From NCBI RefSeq assembly GCF_000724545.1, contig NZ_JHBV01000043.1, forward strand, positions 248,001 through 312,000: a DNA stretch of 64,000 bases, given 5' to 3'. The first letter of the stretch is position 1. Each line of letters begins with the position of its first letter. Shown here one piece after another: positions 36,975-44,891 of this stretch. The position numbers were made by a program, and so were the translations under genes. A model generated the notes under the pieces. It was given only the letters and a program-made list of their open reading frames with translations. It ran no database searches and was not told the DNA's origin. Source of the stretch: Aureispira sp. CCB-QB1 (GTDB lineage Bacteria > Bacteroidota > Bacteroidia > Chitinophagales > Saprospiraceae).

Positions 36975-37835
36975 CTAAGCATCCTTAATCGAACCTAGAT
37001 GTATTTTATCAGGATTGCGAATAAAATAAATGCGACTGACTTGCTCTCCTTCAACTTCTAACAAACCAATAGAAATTAATTCTTCGCCTACATAGGTAAG
37101 AAAGCCGATTTCTTGATTGATTTCTTGGATAACAAAACGTGGCGTTTGTTCAAATTTAGCATAGAGTCCCCACAAAAACTTACGACAACTTTCGATACCA
37201 TAAAGTATATTTTTGGCAGCACTAACTTTTCCACCGCCATCCGAATAAAGAGCAATGTCTTCCTTTAAAATACTTAATAAAGTGTCCAATTGCCCTGTAT
37301 TAGAAGCTTTAATAAAGGCATGAATAATACGCTCTTTTGTTTTGTTTTCTGCCAAAATAGTACGATTAGAAGGCTTGATTTTTGCTTTCAGTCGTTGATA
37401 TATTTTCCTGCAATTAGCATTGGTTAGATTTAGCACTTGAGCTAGTTCTTCATAGGTATAATCAAAGCTTTCTTTGAGGATAAAAACAGCCCGTTCTTTG
37501 GGGCTAAGTTGAGAGAGTAAAACGGTGATACCATAGCTTAAATCTAATTGATAATCTATGCTATATTCGGAGTTTATAATGGGTTCTGGCAACCAAGTTC
37601 CCCAGTAAGCACCTCGTTCTTTTTTAGATTGATTTAGATAATCAATCGCAGTGTTAATGGTTGTTTTAATAAGGTAAGAACGATGATTTTTGATGTGGAT
37701 AACCTGTTTATTGTTAGCTTGTATGTATTTAGCAATAGCCTCTTGGCTAATATCTTTGCTGGTGGCAATTTCGCCAGTCATTTTATAGGCTGTAGCAAAA
37801 AGCAACTGTTGGATTTGTTCGTCTATTTTAATCAT
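36975..37835 (-). CDS. ECF41-type RNA polymerase sigma factor with SnoaL-like C-terminal domain
   Basis: About 286 residues from the ATG at 37835. A TTG three codons further upstream is possible. Sigma region 2 spans ~5-70 (LLFATAYKMTGEIATSKDISQEA) and region 4 spans ~105-155 (LSPKERAVFILKESFDYTYEELAQVL). A ~110-residue NTF2/SnoaL-like extension follows, characteristic of ECF41/SigJ factors, where the extension controls activity in place of an anti-sigma factor. No obvious target such as a carboxymuconolactone decarboxylase gene lies adjacent. Repeat copies flank it on both sides. Confidence 0.88.
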   Translation of the reverse strand: MIKIDEQIQQLLFATAYKMTGEIATSKDISQEAIAKYIQANNKQVIHIKNHRSYLIKTTINTAIDYLNQSKKERGAYWGTWLPEPIINSEYSIDYQLDLSYGITVLLSQLSPKERAVFILKESFDYTYEELAQVLNLTNANCRKIYQRLKAKIKPSNRTILAENKTKERIIHAFIKASNTGQLDTLLSILKEDIALYSDGGGKVSAAKNILYGIESCRKFLWGLYAKFEQTPRFVIQEINQEIGFLTYVGEELISIGLLEVEGEQVSRIYFIRNPDKIHLGSIKDA

Positions 37836-37999
37836 AATGGACAAAATATAGGTAGAAAGGTGGATTTTTTCTACGAATTATCGTATTTTAGTTAATTGTA
37901 TTAACGCAATAGTCCGCTAATATTCTGCACAACAGTTTTTTAATTTGAGAGAGAGTGCTTTGTCAATTTTTTAATTTTAATTAAACTTGATGGATATTT

Positions 38000-38314
38000 A
38001 AATTAGTACTTCGTGGATTAGCTTCGCTGCTACTGCGTGGTATTTTATGAGATCGCTTCGCTTAGTTACCTGCGGTGCTACTTCGTGGTAGCTCCCTGCG
38101 GTCGTGAGAGCGCAAGCTTAGTTTTTTAGCTTTTTTGTAAAAAAACAAAAAAGTATCTTTGTATCAGTTTGATTATCAATTCTTTAATAAATCAAGTGAT
38201 AAAAGTGTATTCTATTGATAATCAAATTGATGTGATTTTTTTACGAAGTAATGTTAAATCCAAGGTCGTTTTAATCAACGACCACGAAGTAGCAGCGTAG
38301 CTAACTACTAATTT
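38000..38314. repeat. Long copy of dispersed MITE-like repeat (copy C)
   Basis: Bounded by AAATTAGTA (38000-38008) and TACTAATTT (38306-38314). It contains CGCTGCTACT on the left and AGTAGCAGCG on the right, i.e. inverted outer modules, and a perfect 13-bp inner inverted repeat TTTGATTATCAAT (38168-38180) with ATTGATAATCAAA (38214-38226). The CCCTGCGGTCGTGAG module is in the opposite orientation to copies B and D. It fills about half of the 668-base gap between 37836 and 38503. A TATCTTTG box at 38154-38161 inside it could act as a promoter. Confidence 0.88.
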
Positions 38315-38503
38315 AATAGTAAATCTAAAAAAATAATTGATTTGCCTGATCTTTTATTTCCTGTTGTTCTTAAGAATAGTGCATTGAATAAACAGTGCAT
38401 TTGCTTTGCAGTTTTTTGGGGATTAATGATTAACGAATGGGTAATAGTAATTGCAATACTGGGGATATAACAACAATTACTTCAACCAAAACTCTAGACA
38501 AAA

Positions 38504-39376
38504 ATGCCTATATATATCAATCCTTTCAAATTATTTGATTTGCCTTTAGAGGTAGACGCCACTACTTTAAAAGCGCACAAATTACGCATTCAAGAAAGAA
38601 TGCAGCACAGCAAGGAAACAGACTTGGTTTATATAGGTAATAGTAAAGTGCCTAAACAGACGGTCTTAAAGTTGTTAAAGGAATTAGAGAACTATCAAAC
38701 ACGTCAATACCACCTTGCAATTTACGAACACAAGAAGCTTTTAAATTTCTTAGAGTATGGACACTTGAATTATTTTAGAAATAGTCAAGCATTAACGGCA
38801 ACTCAGGATGCTGACTTTTTTAAATTTATAGGACCTTACTTTGGCTATCAATACGGAGAAACACTACTTCAGGCAATCAAAACACAGGATAAAGAAACAT
38901 TGTCGTTGTTGGCCGCAACAAGTTTGCCTATGGTTGGTGATTTTGAAGAACAATGTTACAAACATGCTAATTATTACGTAGAGAGTACAATCAAGGAGCT
39001 GAAAAATTTACAAGGAAAACAAGAGCTCAATCATATGTCCGAACGAGAGTTGCTATCTTATTTGCCTAATAGGACCATTGAACTGTATAATATGTTGCCG
39101 GATTACTTTTATGCTGCTCGAAATTTAATTGGAAATGAGGTATACCAACTGTCTATTGTCTTGATTCAAAATTTTGGTAGGAGCGATGGTGCTTCTTTGA
39201 TGCTTCGTCAAGGATTAAAATTAAAATTAGATACTACGGTTCGCAAAAATTTGGAATCTATGTTGGGGCGATTTAGTATGAAATCTAAATTTCCTAGTTT
39301 TATTTTAATTGCTATTATATTTGTTGCTATCTTGTTCATGATGAAATATATAGAAACTAATTTTTTGGGAGGATAA
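38504..39376 (+). CDS. Unknown protein with C-terminal membrane anchor
   Basis: 290 residues. The N-terminus (NPFKLFDLPLEVDATTLKAH followed by a long charged helix) resembles the way J-domain-like helical hairpins begin, but there is no HPD motif, so I do not call it a DnaJ. The middle is helical and soluble, and residues ~262-282 form one hydrophobic helix near the C-terminus (tail anchor). The next gene, the DWDNW-repeat lipoprotein, starts 3 bases after its stop, so the two are co-transcribed. Confidence 0.65.
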   Translation: MPIYINPFKLFDLPLEVDATTLKAHKLRIQERMQHSKETDLVYIGNSKVPKQTVLKLLKELENYQTRQYHLAIYEHKKLLNFLEYGHLNYFRNSQALTATQDADFFKFIGPYFGYQYGETLLQAIKTQDKETLSLLAATSLPMVGDFEEQCYKHANYYVESTIKELKNLQGKQELNHMSERELLSYLPNRTIELYNMLPDYFYAARNLIGNEVYQLSIVLIQNFGRSDGASLMLRQGLKLKLDTTVRKNLESMLGRFSMKSKFPSFILIAIIFVAILFMMKYIETNFLGG

Positions 39377-39379
39377 CAG

Positions 39380-39931
39380 ATGAAATCACTTTTAACTATT
39401 ATTTTAGCAACGAGTTTGTTGTTTAGTTGCCAACCCAATGCAAGTAACTTCATAGAACCGTCGGATCGGCTTCAAACGAATAGTCCAGAAGACTGGGATA
39501 ATTGGCAGCTTTTTTTGGAAGGGACAACAGGCCGTTTTCGAACCAATAGTTCAGAAGATTGGGACAATTGGCGGTATGACTTGGAAGGACAATCGGGGAG
39601 TATTAAAACTGCAAGCACAGAAGACTGGGACAATTGGCGGTTGGATAATGGTCTTTTTACGATACGAACGTATTCTTCTAACGATTGGGATAACTGGGAG
39701 ATTAGGGGAAATGGTCAAACTTTTCGAGTTCGAACCTATTCTTCTAATAACTGGGATCATTGGCAAGTTTCAGGTGATTTTGAAGCAACATTTAGAACCT
39801 CTAGTTCAGAAGATTGGGATCGATGGGAACTGGAAGGTGATTGGACTAACTTAGATGCTTCTACCAAGGCTGCTATTTTATTTATTCCTATTTTTACCAG
39901 CAGTATTTATCAACAGGAAGTTCACTTGTAA
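39380..39931 (+). CDS. Lipoprotein made of six DWDNW repeats
   Basis: 183 residues. Lipoprotein signal with lipobox LFSC at about residue 17. Residues ~30-155 consist of six tandem units of 20-22 residues with consensus SSEDWDNWxLxG followed by a short strand ending FRTx. Unit openings read SPEDWDNWQL, SSEDWDNWRY, STEDWDNWRL, SSNDWDNWEI, SSNNWDHWQV and SSEDWDRWEL. The last ~25 residues are hydrophobic and outside the repeat. The Trp/Asp periodicity suggests a small beta-solenoid or propeller-like stack, possibly metal- or carbohydrate-binding. I do not know a named family for it. It is the middle gene of a three-gene set. Confidence 0.8.
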   Translation: MKSLLTIILATSLLFSCQPNASNFIEPSDRLQTNSPEDWDNWQLFLEGTTGRFRTNSSEDWDNWRYDLEGQSGSIKTASTEDWDNWRLDNGLFTIRTYSSNDWDNWEIRGNGQTFRVRTYSSNNWDHWQVSGDFEATFRTSSSEDWDRWELEGDWTNLDASTKAAILFIPIFTSSIYQQEVHL

Positions 39932-39976
39932 CTTCGTTTGTGCTTATTAAAAATTACCCCACTTAAAAATTATATT

Positions 39977-40522
39977 ATGTTACGTCTTGTAATAGCAATA
40001 TTGTGTTCTACCTTGTGGGTGTCTTGCACCAAAGTAGATTTAAAAGAAGTTTGTAGAGGAGAATGGAGCTACATCGTTGGAGATACTGCTTATTGCGAAC
40101 TATTAATTGAAGGAGGAAAGGTCTACCCATATCATCACAACCAACTCAATAGCTATGCTTATCCTTATAAAATAGAGAAGGATACATTTTACATTTATGG
40201 AAATGAAGGAACAATTATTGAGCAGTCGCCCATTAAGTATATTGATCCCAATACTTTTCAAATTTTAGGGATAACCCCTTCTGTACTACAACGAATCTCT
40301 TATCCAGAGGCAGCTTCGAATTCTCTTTCTAAGTACCGTTACAGAGTTTTTAAATTGACTTTAGATAAAGGTATTGTAGACATTTACGAGCAAGATATCT
40401 TTGAGAAAATGGAAGAAGCTAGAAAGCTGTTCGATCCTTCTTTTCAAGAACGTCGTTCTATTGCATTGTATAAATTAAATAAAGAAAAGTTAATTCATTA
40501 CTCCGTTGAAACCAAGCAGTAG
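39977..40522 (+). CDS. Lipoprotein of unknown function; 3' end runs into repeat element
   Basis: About 181 residues from the ATG at 39977. The frame is open 13 codons further up, but this ATG places a lipoprotein signal (lipobox WVSC) at the N-terminus. The mature part is a soluble alpha/beta protein with IVGDTAYCELLIEGGKVY and KYRYRVFKLTLDKG. I do not recognise it. The last eight codons and the TAG stop lie inside the left end of a dispersed repeat copy (40499-40806), so the element supplies the C-terminus. It shares a strand and a 45-base gap with the DWDNW lipoprotein. Confidence 0.65.
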   Translation: MLRLVIAILCSTLWVSCTKVDLKEVCRGEWSYIVGDTAYCELLIEGGKVYPYHHNQLNSYAYPYKIEKDTFYIYGNEGTIIEQSPIKYIDPNTFQILGITPSVLQRISYPEAASNSLSKYRYRVFKLTLDKGIVDIYEQDIFEKMEEARKLFDPSFQERRSIALYKLNKEKLIHYSVETKQ

Positions 40523-40806
40523 CAGCGCAGCTAACTAAAAGCAAAGCGCTCACGCAGTAAATCGTATTAGTTTAGCTACGCTGCTACTACGTGGTATTGC
40601 ATGAGTGCTTCGCAGTTGATTATTAATAAGATATATCTCTTTCTTGGTCTTTGTTTTAAAGACCTGATAATCAAGTTGATGCAAGATGATTTTTATGTTT
40701 TTACTTCGTGAGCCTACGGGTTTCTTGAAAACTAAAAGACTAAGCTTGTGCCCTCACGACCGCAGGGAGCTACCACGAAGTAGCACCGCAGGCAATCAAC
40801 GGAGTA
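40499..40806. repeat. Long copy of dispersed MITE-like repeat (copy D)
   Basis: 308 bases bounded by a perfect 11-bp terminal inverted repeat, TACTCCGTTGA (40499-40509) and TCAACGGAGTA (40796-40806). The ends deviate from the TAGTTCGTTGA of other copies in a compensating way. Inside are AGTAGCAGCGCAGCTAACTA, the inverse module at ~40575-40595, an inner inverted repeat TTGATTAT (40616-40623) with ATAATCAA (40667-40674), and CTCACGACCGCAGGGAGCTA near the right end. It fills almost all of the gap between the lipoprotein and the Crp-like gene. Confidence 0.9.
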
Positions 40807-40833
40807 TTATTAATTCAAAGTTTCAATTAAAAA

Positions 40834-41394
40834 ATGCGTGTTAGTGATATCATGGATCCCACCAATATACTCTCTCCTAAGATGAGTATGATTTTTAACA
40901 ATGCTTTTGAAGAGGAGTACTACAAAAAGGGTACGTTGTTGTTAGAAGTAGGAAAAATTTGCCAAAAAGTGTACCTCGTTAAAAAGGGACTTTTGCGTAG
41001 TTTTTATTATAAAGATGGAAAAGATGTGACGCATTGGTTTGCAGCCGAAATGGAACCTTTAAGCGCTTTAGATTCTTTTTTTAAGCAACGTCCCTGCGAT
41101 TATAGTATTGATACATTGGAAGATTCTGTTGTTTATACCATTACATTGGAACGGTTGAATGCACTTTTAGATGCCCACCACGAAATTGAGCGTTTTGCCC
41201 GCATATTTATCACTGAAATGGTTATTCAGGTATCGGATAAAGTGAAAGACCTTCAATTTAGAACTGGAGTAGAGCGTTATCATACACTACTCAAAAAACA
41301 CCCCAGTATCATACAAAGAGCACCTTTGAGCAAAGTAGCCTCTTATCTTGGAATGACCCAGCAATCTTTGAGTAGAATACGAGCACAACGGTAG
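40834..41394 (+). CDS. Crp/Fnr-family transcriptional regulator
   Basis: 186 residues. An N-terminal cyclic-nucleotide-binding-like jelly roll (residues ~20-130; EEEYYKKGTLLLEVGKICQKVYLVKKGLLRSFY) leads to a long dimerisation helix and a short C-terminal helix-turn-helix (APLSKVASYLGMTQQSLSRIRAQR split across residues ~162-186). The cNMP-contact RE motif is not evident, so the ligand may differ, as in many Bacteroidota members. Probable targets are unknown. The divergent or downstream fatty-acid-hydroxylase gene is the nearest candidate. Confidence 0.88.
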   Translation: MRVSDIMDPTNILSPKMSMIFNNAFEEEYYKKGTLLLEVGKICQKVYLVKKGLLRSFYYKDGKDVTHWFAAEMEPLSALDSFFKQRPCDYSIDTLEDSVVYTITLERLNALLDAHHEIERFARIFITEMVIQVSDKVKDLQFRTGVERYHTLLKKHPSIIQRAPLSKVASYLGMTQQSLSRIRAQR

Positions 41395-41485
41395 TTTTTA
41401 CCAATTGTTAAAAGAAGTTTGAGGAATATAGCTTATTTTTAAAAGTATATAATTGTTTATTTACTAACTTTAAAAACAAGTAGTT

Positions 41486-42028
41486 ATGTTGCTTAAGTTA
41501 AGTTTATTTTTGGGTGGTGCAATCTTCTGGACGTTCTTAGAATATACCTTGCATCGAGGCTTGGGACACAATCCAAAATTAAAAAACATCTTCACAGTAG
41601 AACATTTGTTACATCATAAAGAAGTCAATTATTTTGCAGCAGCTTATAAAAAGGCAATAGGAGCCATCGCTGTTGTTGGGGGATTGACATTGATCTTGGG
41701 CTGTCTGATGAGTTGGGGAAATAGTTTTGCTTTTTCGGCAGGTTTAGTGAGTATGTATTTGGTGTATGAATACATACATAGTTATTTACATACCCACGCT
41801 CCTAGAAATGCCTATGGGGTTATGTTGCGAAAGCACCATTTTTACCATCATTTTAATAATCCAGATAAAAACCATGGTGTAACGACACCGTTTTGGGACA
41901 AGATATTTGGTACCTATGTAAAGCCACAAGGTATTATTCCAGTTCCCAGACGTTCCCAACTAAAATGGTTAACCAATGAGAAAGGAGAAGTACTCCCAGA
42001 ATTTTCGGATAGCTACTGTTTGGTTTAA
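41486..42028 (+). CDS. Fatty acid hydroxylase / sterol desaturase superfamily protein
   Basis: 180 residues with about four membrane segments. The di-iron His boxes of the superfamily are present: HRGLGH (~24-29), HLLHHKE (~41-47), HSYLHTH (~93-99) and HHFYHHF followed by HGVT (~117-132). The family hydroxylates or desaturates lipids, sterols or carotenoids (CrtZ-like members are of this length). A carotenoid-type membrane gene lies at 46.4 kb but is not in the same unit. Its stop overlaps that of the leftward lipoprotein gene by four bases. Confidence 0.87.
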   Translation: MLLKLSLFLGGAIFWTFLEYTLHRGLGHNPKLKNIFTVEHLLHHKEVNYFAAAYKKAIGAIAVVGGLTLILGCLMSWGNSFAFSAGLVSMYLVYEYIHSYLHTHAPRNAYGVMLRKHHFYHHFNNPDKNHGVTTPFWDKIFGTYVKPQGIIPVPRRSQLKWLTNEKGEVLPEFSDSYCLV

Positions 42029-43044
42029 ATATTTAAAGTAAAAATATGCAGTTCTTGTGGTGTCATCGCAGCCAAGGCAACAGTACCATTATCTAACACT
42101 TTCCAACTTTGGTAAGGCGTTAGAATAGTATTGGAATCTTTTGGAAATTGAGCGGTCAACTTGTCTAATGTTTGTTGCTTTACAATAGCACCTTCTGGGC
42201 TAATGCAGTAGATAGAACCATAGATATGATCTTCTTTGGGTAAACTATAGGTGTAAAGGTTACGTTTATTGTCCATTCCTATCGGATACAACAAAGGACC
42301 ATATAGTTCTTTGGCACAAACTTTTTCGTGGACAGCATTTGTTTTTAAATGTGCAGAAATCAGCCCTCTAAGGTTGTGTTTTTCAAAAAATTTGATTCCT
42401 GTGATAGTATCTTCTTTTTCAAAAAGCCTAGAAGCACCAAAAGGCAAATGATCAAATTGGGTCGGAGTTGCCTGCCAATCGGTACTAGAAAATTGCCATA
42501 AGATGCCAGAGTAGTCCTCTTTTTCTGTCCAACAATAAACATGTTTAGAATTAGAGGATGGAAGAATATGAACATCTCGATAAGTTCCCAACGCAATGCT
42601 GTTCTGTTTTTGCTCTTGAAAATTCCAATAGGCAAGTTGATAGTTAGATTGCTCATCGGATGTTAAGAACACACAAGTATTGGAATGGAGCACTTTAAAA
42701 TCTTTCACCGTTTTACTAGACATACTAGTAGGCAGTTCTATTCGTTCCAAAAATACTCCATTAGGATCAAAAACTGTCAAATACTTAAAGGATGCATCTA
42801 CAACATAAGTTTTGTTATCTTCTCCCAATTCAAATAAAATAGGTGCTAATTTTGTGGTAGGAGTAACTTCAAATGCTAAACCAGAAGAAATATGAGTCGG
42901 TATAATTTCAGCTTGTTTTTCTCCCCAAGGAGCAACCAAAATAGATTTCATAAAATGCGTATCGTTAAGTTTTGTTCGATTAAAGTTTTGAGTTGTACAG
43001 CTTGCTAGCATACAGCATAGTAATAAAAGACAATATTGATGCAT
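42025..43044 (-). CDS. Lipoprotein with beta-propeller-like body
   Basis: 339 residues. Lipoprotein signal with lipobox LASC (~residue 16). The remainder is a series of beta-rich blades, for example YVVDASFKYLTVFDPNGVFLERIELP, split by short charged loops, which suggests a six-bladed or NHL-type propeller. It begins only 3 bases after the stop of the eCIS-cargo-like gene, so the two are co-transcribed and probably translationally coupled. A partner, chaperone or immunity role for that protein is possible but is inference from position only. Its stop codon overlaps that of the convergent hydroxylase gene. Confidence 0.7.
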   Translation of the reverse strand: MHQYCLLLLCCMLASCTTQNFNRTKLNDTHFMKSILVAPWGEKQAEIIPTHISSGLAFEVTPTTKLAPILFELGEDNKTYVVDASFKYLTVFDPNGVFLERIELPTSMSSKTVKDFKVLHSNTCVFLTSDEQSNYQLAYWNFQEQKQNSIALGTYRDVHILPSSNSKHVYCWTEKEDYSGILWQFSSTDWQATPTQFDHLPFGASRLFEKEDTITGIKFFEKHNLRGLISAHLKTNAVHEKVCAKELYGPLLYPIGMDNKRNLYTYSLPKEDHIYGSIYCISPEGAIVKQQTLDKLTAQFPKDSNTILTPYQSWKVLDNGTVALAAMTPQELHIFTLNI

Positions 43045-43047
43045 GTA

Positions 43048-44097
43048 TTACCAATTTGGAGTAAAGAATTTGACGGGAGAAGCGGCGCCTCCTGCGAGTA
43101 GATCTTCAACTGTAGTTTTGTAGGTTTTTTTATTGTTTTGTGTCCAAAGGCTCATAATTTCAATTTTTCCACCGACAGTATTTCCAGTGGCTATTGTAAC
43201 ATGATTCATGAAATCTTTGAAAATAACCATATCCCCTTTAATTGGTTTAGGAGAATCTGGATCGTCTTTGTCGTATGTATATTCTTCGCCTTTTCTAAGA
43301 ACATCAAAATTACTAAACGCTTTTTGAACGCTAGTAGACAAATCAGAGCCAAAGTTTCTGTATAGAGTTGTGATTCTTTCTTTCGTAAGAATACCTTCTT
43401 TGTATGCACTATAAAGAACCAGTTCCCAACAATTTAGAACGCTTGTGCTAGTGTCGGGTTCTGCCCCTCCTTCAAGAATCCATTTTCCAAAATCGGTTTG
43501 GTTAAGAATGCCTCCTTGTCCTCTCCACTGAAGTTCGCCTTCAAAGTTCATAGCCGTATCGGCAACAGAACCCTGTTTTCTAGCTAAGTCAACATAAGTC
43601 TGACCATCGTTGCTGACATCTTTAGAGACTTGTGCTTCTCGCATTTCTCGAATAGCCAAGCGGCAAGCTAAAAGGACCTCTTCTTCTGTGTATCGATTGA
43701 GTAACACATAGTTGGCAAACTCAGCAGCCCATTTATGGTATTCGCTAGTTGCTTTAATAGCAGCGTCTGCAATTTGTCCAGGATCGTGTTCTGGTTTGTC
43801 GTTAACAAAGTCTCGTAAAGAGCTACTTGGAACAAGTTCAGGGCTTGAACTAGTATCTTGATATTGGCTTACAGATGAATTATCATGTTCTGATGCATTT
43901 TCTTGTAGTTGCGTCAAATTATTGGTCTCGTCACTATTGTTGGCCAATTCTTGTAGCCTACGGGCTTCAATAGCTTCAGGACTATTATCAACAAAATTAC
44001 TGGTAGAGTTTCCTGTTTCTTGTTGTTCCTGTGAAAGATGGTTAACAGAAGTAGTGGTTGAGGTTTCTGATTGTTTTGAAGATCTACCTTTTCCCAT
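43048..44097 (-). CDS. eCIS-cargo-like protein with NlpC/P60-type cysteine-hydrolase domain
   Basis: About 349 residues from the ATG at 44097. The frame is open 14 codons further up. The N-terminal ~90 residues are low-complexity, Ser/Thr/Gln-rich, and include FVDNSPEAIEARRLQELANNS, a close variant of the FVDNRPEA..KLQE.ANNS signature that precedes effector domains in proteins associated with extracellular contractile injection systems and DUF4157 cargo. The C-terminal half carries a likely catalytic Cys in LNCWELVLYSAY (~residue 220) and a His in FMNHVTIATG (~300), an arrangement seen in papain-like NlpC/P60/CHAP amidases. No signal peptide. It is followed 3 bases on by a lipoprotein gene. 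Confidence 0.72.
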   Translation of the reverse strand: MGKGRSSKQSETSTTTSVNHLSQEQQETGNSTSNFVDNSPEAIEARRLQELANNSDETNNLTQLQENASEHDNSSVSQYQDTSSSPELVPSSSLRDFVNDKPEHDPGQIADAAIKATSEYHKWAAEFANYVLLNRYTEEEVLLACRLAIREMREAQVSKDVSNDGQTYVDLARKQGSVADTAMNFEGELQWRGQGGILNQTDFGKWILEGGAEPDTSTSVLNCWELVLYSAYKEGILTKERITTLYRNFGSDLSTSVQKAFSNFDVLRKGEEYTYDKDDPDSPKPIKGDMVIFKDFMNHVTIATGNTVGGKIEIMSLWTQNNKKTYKTTVEDLLAGGAASPVKFFTPNW

Positions 44098-44237
44098 AAT
44101 TTTAAGTTTTGAAGTGTGATTGGGGAATACGAATAGCAATATAGGAAAATTTATTTATATATAAAACTGTAAATAAATAAAAAATATAGGTTTTTAGATG
44201 CGGTAGATAGGTCGTTTAAATTGAATGACTTAGTAAC

Positions 44238-44828
44238 CTATCCTGGGCTATAGATGACACGTCGTTTTTTTATTTTTTTTAAAGTAACCGCACAAGAGAG
44301 ACCGATAGCTAAATTATTAAAATCACCATACGTCTTATAGTGGACGGTTAGGAGATCATAATTGCAATAGAGTGAAAATCGCATGATTTTTTTAAATTTT
44401 AGAGCGATTTCGACACTGGGACCAAAATTAAATAAGCATTGTGTATTGGAAGATTTGAATGGCATTAGAACTCTTGGGATGATGCCTAGTCCAAAACGGA
44501 ATATTTTGCCTGTTTTGAAAATAGCTTTGATGGGAAGGGCTATAGAATGATAAGCAAAGGGGAGAAAATCTGATGGGATGATTTGGAAATATTTCAGATC
44601 GTAAAATAGATTGAAACGAAGCCCTAAGCTTGGTTTTATTTCTTGTTCTAAAAAGAAACCAGCTTTTACACCCGCACGAGTATGATAAGGAACACTTGAG
44701 TAACCTTGAGATAATAAAAAAATGTGCTGATGCCCTATTTCTACACCAAGAGTAGTATGAGAAGGTTGCCCCTTTATAGAGGATAGGCATACCATTAATG
44801 CTAAACTAATTAAAAAAAGTATTTTCAT
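44238..44828 (-). CDS. Outer-membrane barrel protein, paralog 1 (KRRVIYSPG tail)
   Basis: 196 residues with a signal peptide (cleavage near IKGQ). The body has amphipathic strands of a small outer-membrane barrel (LGVEIGHQHIFLL, GLRFNLFYDLKY, FRFGLGIIPRVLM, FSLYCNYDLL). It ends in KKIKKRRVIYSPG, an unusual basic extension after the last strand that is shared almost exactly with the next gene. The DNA encoding the tails is also similar, which points to duplication or conversion. Function unknown. Confidence 0.75.
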   Translation of the reverse strand: MKILFLISLALMVCLSSIKGQPSHTTLGVEIGHQHIFLLSQGYSSVPYHTRAGVKAGFFLEQEIKPSLGLRFNLFYDLKYFQIIPSDFLPFAYHSIALPIKAIFKTGKIFRFGLGIIPRVLMPFKSSNTQCLFNFGPSVEIALKFKKIMRFSLYCNYDLLTVHYKTYGDFNNLAIGLSCAVTLKKIKKRRVIYSPG

Positions 44829-44891
44829 GATAAATTAAAGTGATGCATGTTAGTAATGAGAAACTTTTGCGCTAAATAAAGCTTTAGACTA

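Noticed and set aside
37845-38503. Considered a CRISPR array because of several repeated AGTAGCAGCG blocks.
   Set aside because: Blocks are inverted relative to each other, spacing is irregular, and there are no unique spacers or cas genes. They belong to the MITE-like family.
38504-39376. DnaJ/HscB-like J-domain at the N-terminus.
   Set aside because: The helical opening is similar in style but the HPD motif is missing.
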